5,109 nt of DNA, from positions 1 through 5,109 of the forward strand of contig JAAXZP010000261.1 of the NCBI GenBank assembly GCA_012719815.1, read 5' to 3'. Source of the DNA: Christensenellaceae bacterium (GTDB lineage Bacteria; Bacillota; Clostridia; Christensenellales; SZUA-584). The notes under the pieces were generated by a model that saw only the letters and a list, made by a program, of their open reading frames with translations, was not told the origin of the DNA and did not search any database. Shown piece by piece: positions 1-5,088 of this stretch (positions within the stretch are counted from its first letter, which is position 1; the number at the start of each line of letters is the position of its first letter). The translations under genes and the position numbers were made by a program.

Positions 1-241
1 GCTCTGCGTTGAACACCTTCGCCCCGCTGCTTAGCTTTTCAGCAATTGATTCCAGCCCCTCCGGCCGGAGCTTTAAATGCTTCAGCTTTTTCTTCTTGGG
101 ACGCTCCAGCACCCGTAAATCCCCGTCTGCGATGGTCACATACTGTTCATCCACAATGCCTGTGATAATGAGCAGCCTGCCTTTGTCGCGGCCGGCCTTG
201 GATTCCACCACCCGGCCCACTTCCACGGAATACTCCACCAT
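1..241 (-). CDS. KOW-domain RNA-binding protein, ribosomal L14e-like (partial, 3' end cut by window)
   Basis: Eighty codons are present and the frame is still open at the left edge. The N-terminal half (about 5-40, VEVGRVVESKAGRDKGRLLIITG) is a KOW-type small beta-barrel with the characteristic G-x-D-K-G turn, as in archaeal/eukaryotic L14e and L27e proteins. It is followed by DGDLRVLERPKKKKLKHLKL, a strongly basic stretch suited to RNA contact. Proteins of this kind are found between map and infA in many Clostridia and Bacilli, and are thought to bind ribosomal RNA, but their role is not established to my knowledge. The ATG at 241 has AAGGGGG six bases upstream. The family is usually about 85-100 residues, so most of the protein is here. 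infA would be expected next. Confidence 0.9.
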   Translation of the reverse strand, partial: MVEYSVEVGRVVESKAGRDKGRLLIITGIVDEQYVTIADGDLRVLERPKKKKLKHLKLRPEGLESIAEKLSSGAKVFNAE

Positions 242-247
242 AGCTTT

Positions 248-254
248 CCCCCTT
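248..254 (-). promoter_or_regulatory. Ribosome binding site of the KOW-domain gene
   Basis: AAGGGGG, six bases before the ATG at 241, directly after the tandem stop codons of map. Confidence 0.65.
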
Positions 255-256
255 CA

Positions 257-1003
257 CTATACAGCCGTGAGGATCACGGGGCCCTTGTCGGTCAGAGCAA
301 CCGTGTTCTCGTAATGCGCCGAGAGACTGCCGTCTCTCGTGACCACTGTCCATCCGTCCGCTTTGGTGTATGTCTCTTTCCGCCCGTAGTTGACCATCGG
401 TTCAATCGCGAGCACCAAACCTTTGCGCAGCTTGGGCCCCCGGCCACCCGAAACGACGTTGGGCACATTGGGCTCTTCATGCAGGTCCCGGCCGATACCG
501 TGCCCCACCAGTTCGCGCACCACCGAAAAGCCGGCGCTCTCCGCAGTTCTCTGCACCGCGGCGGAGATGCTCACCAAATGCGCACCTTCCTGAAAAGCGT
601 TCATGCCGGCGAAAAACGCCTGCTCCGTTACGCTGATCAGCCTTGCGGCCTCCTCGGTGATTTTGCCCACTGCGTACGTTCTCGCGCAGTCGCTGTGGAA
701 CCCCTTATACTTTGCTCCGAGGTCGATACTCACGATATCGCCCTCTCTCAGCTCACGGTCTCCCGGAATGCCGTGAACAACCTCATCGTTTATCGATGCG
801 TTGATCGTGGCGGGATACCCGCAATACCCCAGGAAAGACGGCTCTGCGCCGCATTTTTCAATGTACCGTTTGGCGATGCTGTCCAGTTCCCCCGTGGTGA
901 CGCCGGGGCGAATCGCCTGGCCTATAAGCTCCTGCGCTTCGGCCGCGATACGACCGGCATCGCGCATGATCGCTATTTCCCGGTCGGATTTCAAAATGAT
1001 CAT
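257..1003 (-). CDS. map: Type I methionine aminopeptidase
   Basis: This enzyme removes the N-terminal methionine from nascent proteins when the second residue is small. The 248-residue length matches the short bacterial type I form without an N-terminal extension. The five metal ligands of the pita-bread fold are all visible: Asp94 (SIDLGA), Asp105 (HSDCART), His168 (GHGIG), Glu201 (AIEPM) and Glu232 (HYENT). His77 in VVHGIP and His175 in DLHEEP match conserved active-site positions. The ATG overlaps the adk stop in an ATGA arrangement; the upstream GGAAA is only a weak binding site, so translation is probably coupled to adk. The gene ends with tandem in-frame stops TAG TGA, 15 bases before the next gene. 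Confidence 0.98.
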   Translation of the reverse strand: MIILKSDREIAIMRDAGRIAAEAQELIGQAIRPGVTTGELDSIAKRYIEKCGAEPSFLGYCGYPATINASINDEVVHGIPGDRELREGDIVSIDLGAKYKGFHSDCARTYAVGKITEEAARLISVTEQAFFAGMNAFQEGAHLVSISAAVQRTAESAGFSVVRELVGHGIGRDLHEEPNVPNVVSGGRGPKLRKGLVLAIEPMVNYGRKETYTKADGWTVVTRDGSLSAHYENTVALTDKGPVILTAV

Positions 1004-1629
1004 TTTCTGTTTTCCAGCACCGCGACGATGGCTTCGGTGATATCGTCGATACCGCCTGAACCCACCACATCTTCCAGCAGTCCCTTCTTGGTGTAGTACT
1101 CAATCAGGGGCTGGGTCTTTTCCTTATATACGGCGATGCGCTGGCGGACGATTTCTTCCTTATCATCGTCCCGCACATACAGCTCGCCCCCGCACTTGGG
1201 GCACTGCTTCAAGTTCTCCAGCATCGACTCATGGTAAGTCGCGCCGCACTGGCGGCAGACGCGGCGGCCGCATATCCGGTGAATCAGCTTGTCGTCCGGC
1301 ACGTTGATGTTGATCACCACGTCCAGCGACGTAAACTTATCCAGCGCTTCCGCCTGCTCGCGCGTCCGCGGGAACCCGTCCAGCAGGAACCCGTCCCTGG
1401 CGTCCGGCCGGCTGATGCGCTCCTTTACCATACCGATAATCACGTCGTCAGGCACCAGTTCTCCGGCTTCAATATACGCCTTTGCCTGCTGCCCGAGCGG
1501 CGTCCCGTTCTTTATCTCTTCACGCAGCATGTCGCCTGTCGAGATATGCGGTATGCCGTAACGGGCCGCAATCCTCACCGCCTGCGTGCCTTTTCCGGCG
1601 CCCGGCGGTCCGACAAACATCAATCTCAT
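1000..1629 (-). CDS. adk: Adenylate kinase, zinc-binding LID type
   Basis: This cytoplasmic enzyme interconverts ATP plus AMP with two ADP and so balances the adenylate pool. The product is 209 residues, slightly under the usual 212-218. It shows the P-loop GPPGAGKGT (7-15), the AMP-site segment STGDMLRE (30-37), the signature FLLDGFPRT (81-89) and the LID domain (about 122-160). The LID has four cysteines, CRQC (125, 128) and CPKC (143, 146), positioned to bind a structural zinc as in Gram-positive-type enzymes, followed by RDDD (153-156). The ATG start is preceded by AGAGG overlapping the secY stop. The TGA stop overlaps the map start as ATGA, suggesting coupled translation. The order secY-adk-map is standard in Firmicutes. 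Confidence 0.98.
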   Translation of the reverse strand: MRLMFVGPPGAGKGTQAVRIAARYGIPHISTGDMLREEIKNGTPLGQQAKAYIEAGELVPDDVIIGMVKERISRPDARDGFLLDGFPRTREQAEALDKFTSLDVVININVPDDKLIHRICGRRVCRQCGATYHESMLENLKQCPKCGGELYVRDDDKEEIVRQRIAVYKEKTQPLIEYYTKKGLLEDVVGSGGIDDITEAIVAVLENRK

Positions 1630-1636
1630 GGCATAA

Positions 1637-1641
1637 CCTCT
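1637..1641 (-). promoter_or_regulatory. Ribosome binding site of adk
   Basis: AGAGG, seven bases before the ATG at 1629, overlapping the terminal TAG of secY. Confidence 0.65.
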
Positions 1642-2344
1642 ATTTCAAAAAGCCTTTGTAGTGCCGCATGATCAGATGAGACTCCAGCTGCCTCGTGGTC
1701 TCCAGCGCCACGCTCACCATAATCAGCAGGCTCGTCGCGCCGAAAGCAGACTGGAACCCGGATATCGCCGCAATGCCGGTGGGCACTGTGGCGACCAGCG
1801 CGAGGAATATCGCGCCGAACAGCGTTACGCGCACCAGTATCTTCTGCAGGTAATCCGATGTGGGCTTGCCCGCACGGATACCCGGTATAAACCCGCCGTT
1901 CTGCTGCAGGTTCTTCGCCACATCCACAGGATTGAACGCTACCTGCGCGTAGAAGAACGTGAAGAAGAATATCAGCAGCGCATATATGACCAGGTACAGC
2001 GGCCTGTCAGGCCCCATCACCTGCTGATAGTTCGCCTGGGTCTCCGCCGAAGCAACCAGGTTCAGTATCATCAGCGGGAACTGCACCAGCGTTACCGCAA
2101 AGATCAGCGGCAGCACGCCCGACTGGTTGATCTTCATCGGGATGTGCGTGGACTGCCCGCCGTAAATCTTGCGGCCAATCACGCGCTTGGCGTACTGCAC
2201 CGGTATGCGGCGCTCGCCCATGTCGATGAACGTGATGCCCACCAGTATCGCAATCGCCGCGACAAACACGATGACCAGCGTCAACCACGACCCGGCCCCC
2301 AGCTCCACGTTGGCGATCGCTCTGATGACCTCCCGCGGCAGCCG
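1640..2344 (-). CDS. secY: Protein translocase subunit SecY, C-terminal half after the in-frame TAG
   Basis: The frame is the same as the preceding entry, with no frameshift, and supplies codons 188-421. It has the short hinge loop RLPREVIRAIANVE, TM6 (about 206-226), the 6/7 cytoplasmic loop with RRIPVQYAKR and GGQSTHIPMK (232-258), TM7 (263-283) and TM8 (302-322). The 8/9 cytoplasmic loop carries FNPVDVAKNLQQNGGFIPGIR, with Arg344 equivalent to the conserved SecA- and ribosome-contacting arginine (E. coli Arg357 by my recollection). TM9 (356-376), TM10 (389-407, SLLIMVSVALETTRQLESHL) and the normal ending YKGFLK follow. Every landmark is intact, so there is no sign of long-term decay. The first conventional start codon is GTG at 2308, just before TM6, with no well-spaced binding site. 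Stop is TAG, 10 bases before adk. Confidence 0.92.
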   Translation of the reverse strand, partial: RLPREVIRAIANVELGAGSWLTLVIVFVAAIAILVGITFIDMGERRIPVQYAKRVIGRKIYGGQSTHIPMKINQSGVLPLIFAVTLVQFPLMILNLVASAETQANYQQVMGPDRPLYLVIYALLIFFFTFFYAQVAFNPVDVAKNLQQNGGFIPGIRAGKPTSDYLQKILVRVTLFGAIFLALVATVPTGIAAISGFQSAFGATSLLIMVSVALETTRQLESHLIMRHYKGFLK

Positions 2345-2347
2345 CTA
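2345..2347 (-). other. secY: In-frame TAG inside secY (codon 187)
   Basis: The codons read ATT GTG TAG CGG CTG CCG, that is Ile-Val-stop-Arg-Leu-Pro. The same place in homologues, as I recall them, is IVSSIP in B. subtilis and IVAGLP in E. coli, so a small residue is expected and TCG (Ser) to TAG would be a single change. Reading through gives 421 codons, a normal SecY length. It could be a base-call error, a real nonsense mutation, a suppressed codon or a true gene split; the window cannot tell these apart. Confidence 0.95.
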
Positions 2348-2905
2348 CACAATGCTGACGAAGATCAGCAGCGATACGCCGTTGCCAATGCCGTTCTCGG
2401 TGATATGCTCGCCGATCCACATGATGAGCGCGGTACCCGCCGTCAGGCACAGCACGATGGTGATGTAGTTGAGGATGACCGGCGTTCCGGTTTCCACAAC
2501 CGCCTGCGAACCGAACGAGAGCAGCAAGCCGATGGCCTGCACAAGGCCCAGGCCCACGCCGACGTACCGAGTGATCGAGGCGATCTTTTTGCGGCCTTCC
2601 GGCCCTTCCTTAGACATACGCTCCAGCGCAGGTATCGCCATCGTCAGAAGGTTCATGATAATCGAACCCGTGATGTACGGCACAATACCCAGCGCAAACA
2701 ACGAGAAGTTTTCCAACCCGCCGGAAAACAGGTTGAGATATCCGGCAAGCATATTGCTGGACACCTGTTCTGCTATATATGATACGTTCACGCCCGGCAC
2801 CGGCACATGCGCGCCGATGCGGTAAATGAACAGCATCATGATGGTGTACAGCATCTTCTTCCGGATATCCGGAACGTTCCATGCATTTCGGAGCGTATTA
2901 AACAT
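2345..2905 (-). CDS. secY: Protein translocase subunit SecY, N-terminal half up to an in-frame TAG
   Basis: SecY is the pore subunit of the SecYEG channel that moves secreted proteins across, and membrane proteins into, the cytoplasmic membrane. This stretch encodes 186 residues beginning MFNTLRNAWNVPDIRKK, the usual Firmicutes-type start. It contains TM1 (about 17-37, with FIYRIGAHVPVPG), the plug region (about 52-68, LNLFSGG), TM2 (70-90, FALGIVPYITGSII), TM3 (115-133), TM4 (145-165, ending MWIGEHIT) and TM5 (173-186, GIGNGVSLLIF). It then hits TAG at 2347-2345. Complete family members run to about 420-440 residues, so on its own this is only the first of two channel halves. The start is ATG at 2905, with AGAGGTGA seven bases upstream inside rplO. 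The frame continues as SecY beyond the stop (next entry). Confidence 0.93.
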   Translation of the reverse strand: MFNTLRNAWNVPDIRKKMLYTIMMLFIYRIGAHVPVPGVNVSYIAEQVSSNMLAGYLNLFSGGLENFSLFALGIVPYITGSIIMNLLTMAIPALERMSKEGPEGRKKIASITRYVGVGLGLVQAIGLLLSFGSQAVVETGTPVILNYITIVLCLTAGTALIMWIGEHITENGIGNGVSLLIFVSIV

Positions 2906-3348
2906 TATTCAATCACCTCTGCGGTGCCTCCCGCGGCCTCAATTTTTTCCTTCGCCGTTTGGGTAAACTTCGCCGCCTTGACGGTCAGCTTTTTGTTGAG
3001 CTCGCCGTTGCCCAAAACCTTAAGACCGTCCAGTGTTTTTCTGATGATTCTCTTTTCCTTAAGAAGTTCCGCAGTCACCTCGGTGCCGTCCTCAAACACG
3101 TTGAGGTCGCTCACGTTGATGGTTGCGTATTCCTTGGCAAAAATATTGGTGAAGCCCCTCTTGGGGAGTCTTCTCGACAACGGCATCTGGCCGCCCTCAA
3201 AGCCCGGGCGCACGCCGCCGCCGCTTCTGGACCACTGACCGCCCTGGCCGCGCGTCGAGGTCTTGCCCATGCCGGAGCCTATGCCCCGTCCCACACGCTT
3301 TCTGGTCTTCTTTGAGCCAGGAGCTGGTTTCAATTCGTATAGTTTCAC
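2905..3348 (-). CDS. rplO: 50S ribosomal protein L15
   Basis: The product is 147 residues, normal for bacterial L15, an assembly protein of the large subunit that threads an extended basic N-terminus into 23S rRNA. The N-terminal half shows the usual glycine/arginine-rich tract: KKTRKRVGRGIGSGMGKTS, then GQGGQWSRSGGGVRPGFEGGQ (split here by the window reader as residues about 34-54), then MPLSRRLPKRGFTN. The C-terminal half is the globular domain ending EAAGGTAEVIE. The start is GTG at 3348 with AGGAGG six bases upstream. The stop TAA shares its last base with the ATG of secY (TAATG), an arrangement suited to translational coupling. Confidence 0.98.
   Translation of the reverse strand: MKLYELKPAPGSKKTRKRVGRGIGSGMGKTSTRGQGGQWSRSGGGVRPGFEGGQMPLSRRLPKRGFTNIFAKEYATINVSDLNVFEDGTEVTAELLKEKRIIRKTLDGLKVLGNGELNKKLTVKAAKFTQTAKEKIEAAGGTAEVIE
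2913..2920 (-). promoter_or_regulatory. Ribosome binding site of secY
   Basis: AGAGGTGA, seven bases before the ATG at 2905 and embedded in the last codons of rplO. Confidence 0.75.
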
Positions 3349-3354
3349 GACCTG

Positions 3355-3360
3355 CCTCCT
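3355..3360 (-). promoter_or_regulatory. Ribosome binding site of rplO
   Basis: AGGAGG begins on the base after the rpmD TAG and lies six bases before the GTG start of rplO. Confidence 0.85.
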
Positions 3361-3540
3361 CTACGCTTCCAGCACCTTGACCAGGTGCGATACTTTATTG
3401 ATCATGCCGCGGATACAGGCGTTGTCTTCGTGCTCGGCTATCGAATTCAACTTCTTCAAACCCAGCGCTTTAACCGTCGCCCTCTGATCCTTGGAACAAC
3501 CGATCGGGCTCTTCACAAGCTGCACTTTGATCTTCGCCAT
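3361..3540 (-). CDS. rpmD: 50S ribosomal protein L30
   Basis: This small gene encodes 59 residues, a typical length for bacterial L30. The protein begins MAKIKVQLVKSPIG and contains the family signature LGLKKLN followed by HEDNACIRGMINKVSHLV, which I recall as close to B. subtilis L30. L30 is a small single-domain protein on the large-subunit surface that contacts 23S rRNA. The ATG is preceded by GGAGGG directly after the rpsE stop; the gap between the two genes is ten bases. The gene ends in TAG. The next four codons and the GTG start of rplO are in the same frame, so this one stop codon is all that separates L30 from L15. Confidence 0.97.
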   Translation of the reverse strand: MAKIKVQLVKSPIGCSKDQRATVKALGLKKLNSIAEHEDNACIRGMINKVSHLVKVLEA

Positions 3541-3550
3541 GACGCCCTCC

Positions 3551-4114
3551 TTATTTCAACTGGTCCACGCTGATGCCGCGCAGCTTTGCGTATTGCTCGG
3601 CAGTCTTCAGCATCTTCAGACCTTCCATTGTCGCTTTCACGCAGTTCACCGGCGTGTTGGATCCCAAAGACTTGGTCCTGATATCCTTAATGCCCGCAAG
3701 CTCCAGCACCGGGCGCACGGAACCGCCCGCAATCACGCCGGTACCTTCGCTGGCCGGCAGCAGCAGCACGCGGCCGCGGCCGAATACGCCGATCACCTCA
3801 TGCGGTATCGTCGTGCCCACAATCGGCACTTCGATCATGCTGCGCTTGGCCTTCTGCACGGCTTTGGATATCGCGTCCGGAATCTCCGCCGCTTTGCCCT
3901 GGCCCACGCCCACATGGCCGTTCTCGTCGCCCACCACAACCAGCGCCGTGAAGCGGAAGTTGCGGCCGCCCTTGACAACCTTGGCCACGCGGTTCACATA
4001 GACCAGCTTTTCCTTGAGCTCCTGCTGCTCTTCTTCCCGCCTCATGTTCTTGCGGCCGCCGCGCGGAGCCTTGTCGTTCTTTCTGTCGTTTTTAAACGTA
4101 TCGTTCTTCTGCAC
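3551..4114 (-). CDS. rpsE: 30S ribosomal protein S5
   Basis: S5 lines the mRNA entry and decoding region of the small subunit and contributes to accuracy and mRNA unwinding. The double-stranded-RNA-binding-like S5 domain spans about residues 35-98, with the landmarks LVYVNRVAKVVKGG, VVVGDENGHVGVG and GKAAEIPDAI. The C-terminal domain carries LLPASEGTGVIAGG and KSLGSNTPVN. I choose the GTG at 4114 because AGGAGG lies nine bases upstream, giving 187 residues. The frame stays open to a GTG at 4132, but that codon lies upstream of the binding site and abuts the rplR stop. The chosen start adds about 23 polar, Lys/Asn/Arg-rich residues before MRREEEQQ, where some shorter homologues begin. The internal ATG at 4045 has no good binding site. 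Stop is TAA. Confidence 0.97.
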   Translation of the reverse strand: MQKNDTFKNDRKNDKAPRGGRKNMRREEEQQELKEKLVYVNRVAKVVKGGRNFRFTALVVVGDENGHVGVGQGKAAEIPDAISKAVQKAKRSMIEVPIVGTTIPHEVIGVFGRGRVLLLPASEGTGVIAGGSVRPVLELAGIKDIRTKSLGSNTPVNCVKATMEGLKMLKTAEQYAKLRGISVDQLK

Positions 4115-4123
4115 CAGAAAAAA

Positions 4124-4129
4124 CCTCCT
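4124..4129 (-). promoter_or_regulatory. Ribosome binding site of rpsE
   Basis: AGGAGG, nine bases before the GTG at 4114. The motif overlaps the longest open frame (from 4132), showing that the longest frame over-extends the gene by six codons. Confidence 0.85.
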
Positions 4130-4131
4130 CA

Positions 4132-4500
4132 CTAAAACTTCAGACCGGCTTCTCTGGCGCCGTCTGCCAACTGCTGAACCCTGCCCATGTACACATAGCC
4201 GCCACGGTCAAACACCACACGCTCAATGCCTTTGGCCAGCGCCTTGCGGCCCACAGCCAGGCCCACAATCCTGGCCGCTTCCTTTTTCGTCTTGCCCTCA
4301 ACTTCCTTGCGGATATCCGGGCTCAGCGTGGATGCGGAAACCAGTGTGACGCCCGCCTCATCGTCGATGATCTGGGCATAGATATGTTTGAGGCTGCGGA
4401 ACACATTCAGCCTAGGCTTATCCGCCGTGCCGGATATTTTATTGCGCACCCGCCGGTGACGTGCTTTTCTGCTCTCGTTTTTGTCCACTTTATTAATCAC
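4132..4500 (-). CDS. rplR: 50S ribosomal protein L18
   Basis: The product is 122 residues, the usual bacterial length. L18 binds 5S rRNA together with L5 and L25 and seats it in the central protuberance of the large subunit. The N-terminus (about 1-25) is a flexible basic tail rich in Lys and Arg. It is followed by the conserved core GTADKPRLNVFRSLKHIYAQ and the C-terminal signature VVFDRGGYVYMGRV with the ending AREAGLKF. The start is a GTG at 4500 with AGAGGTGG six bases upstream; the resulting N-terminus resembles that of B. subtilis L18 as I recall it. A second GTG at 4488 is possible but has no comparable binding site. The gene ends with a tandem TAG TGA, directly followed by the ribosome binding site of rpsE. 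Confidence 0.98.
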   Translation of the reverse strand: MINKVDKNESRKARHRRVRNKISGTADKPRLNVFRSLKHIYAQIIDDEAGVTLVSASTLSPDIRKEVEGKTKKEAARIVGLAVGRKALAKGIERVVFDRGGYVYMGRVQQLADGAREAGLKF

Positions 4501-4506
4501 TTTAGG

Positions 4507-4514
4507 CCACCTCT
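4507..4514 (-). promoter_or_regulatory. Ribosome binding site of rplR
   Basis: AGAGGTGG, six bases before the GTG at 4500. It decides for the upstream GTG over the in-frame GTG at 4488. It lies just past the rplF stop codon. Confidence 0.75.
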
Positions 4515-5051
4515 CTACATTCCGGTCTTGCCGACTTTACGCAGCACAACCTCGTCCTGATACCGGATACCCTTGCCCTTGTAAGGCTCCGGCGGCCGGA
4601 TGCTGCGGATGTTGGCCGCAAACTGCCCAACAGCCTGCTTGGAAGGCCCGGAAACCTTGATGATGTTGGTGCCCTCCACTTCCAGCTTGATACTATTGGT
4701 TTCAAAAACCTCAACCGGATGCGAATAGCCGACGTTGAGCACTATTTTGTTACCGCTCTTCTGCACTCTGTAGCCCACGCCCACAACCTCCAGCGTCTTG
4801 GTGAAGCCTTCAGTCAGGCCTTTTATCATGTTGGCCAGCAGCGCGCGCGGCAGACCGTGCATCGCCCGGCTGCGTTTATCATCGTTTTTGCGCTTGACAG
4901 TCAGCACATTGTCACTCAGTTCCACCTCGACCTCGGCCGGAATGCGCTCTGTCAGCTCGCCCTTGCTGCTTTTCGCCCGCACCACGTTTCCTTCGATCGT
5001 CACCGTGACGTTCTTGGGAATCGTGATGGGCATTTTACCGAGTCTCGACAT
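4515..5051 (-). CDS. rplF: 50S ribosomal protein L6
   Basis: The product is 178 residues, normal for bacterial L6, and begins MSRLGKMPITIP, the usual L6 opening. L6 binds 23S rRNA near the sarcin-ricin loop and the factor-binding site of the large subunit. Two homologous alpha/beta domains are visible, roughly residues 1-80 and 81-178. They are joined near the segment HGLPRALLANMIKGLTEGF (65-83), where many family members have Thr in place of Pro68. The C-terminal signature PPEPYKGKGIRY (153-164) is intact. The ATG start is supported by GGAGGAG six bases upstream. The gene ends with TAG; reading on in frame, a TGA comes after five more codons and overlaps the GTG start of rplR (GTGA). The reading frame has no odd features. 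Confidence 0.98.
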   Translation of the reverse strand: MSRLGKMPITIPKNVTVTIEGNVVRAKSSKGELTERIPAEVEVELSDNVLTVKRKNDDKRSRAMHGLPRALLANMIKGLTEGFTKTLEVVGVGYRVQKSGNKIVLNVGYSHPVEVFETNSIKLEVEGTNIIKVSGPSKQAVGQFAANIRSIRPPEPYKGKGIRYQDEVVLRKVGKTGM

Positions 5052-5057
5052 CTTTAT

Positions 5058-5064
5058 CTCCTCC
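5058..5064 (-). promoter_or_regulatory. Ribosome binding site of rplF
   Basis: GGAGGAG on the minus strand, six bases before the ATG at 5051. It is a near-perfect anti-16S match and fixes the rplF start. Confidence 0.85.
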
Positions 5065-5088
5065 GCACTCGCGTGATACTCGCATGGC

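Noticed and set aside
1000..1003. ATGA overlap of adk and map as something unusual
   Set aside because: A common arrangement for translational coupling in bacterial operons.
314..1096. Plus-strand open frame (260 residues) antisense to map
   Set aside because: No domain, low-complexity composition, fully antisense to an intact methionine aminopeptidase with all metal ligands.
2345..2347. Pyrrolysine at the secY TAG
   Set aside because: TAG is the most frequent terminator in the window, whereas pyrrolysine users tend to avoid it; a membrane channel hinge is not a known pyrrolysine site, and no pyl gene is visible here. Not impossible, but unsupported.
2309..2347. Frameshift or insertion as the cause of the secY break
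   Set aside because: The reading frame is identical on both sides and the codons between TAG and GTG 2308 translate to plausible SecY hinge sequence, so only a substitution is needed.
1661..2782. Long plus-strand open frame (373 residues) antisense to secY
   Set aside because: Its product is rich in His, Arg and Gln with no recognisable domain, it is wholly antisense to a clear SecY, and it runs across the secY break without relation to it. GC-biased third positions commonly create such shadow frames.
3770..3785. GC-rich palindromic run (cggccgcggccg) as a regulatory element
   Set aside because: It lies inside rpsE and encodes the ordinary S5 residues around FGRGR; codon bias explains it.
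3491..4135. Plus-strand open frame (214 residues) antisense to rpsE
   Set aside because: Ala/His-rich shadow of S5 codons; no binding site or family resemblance.
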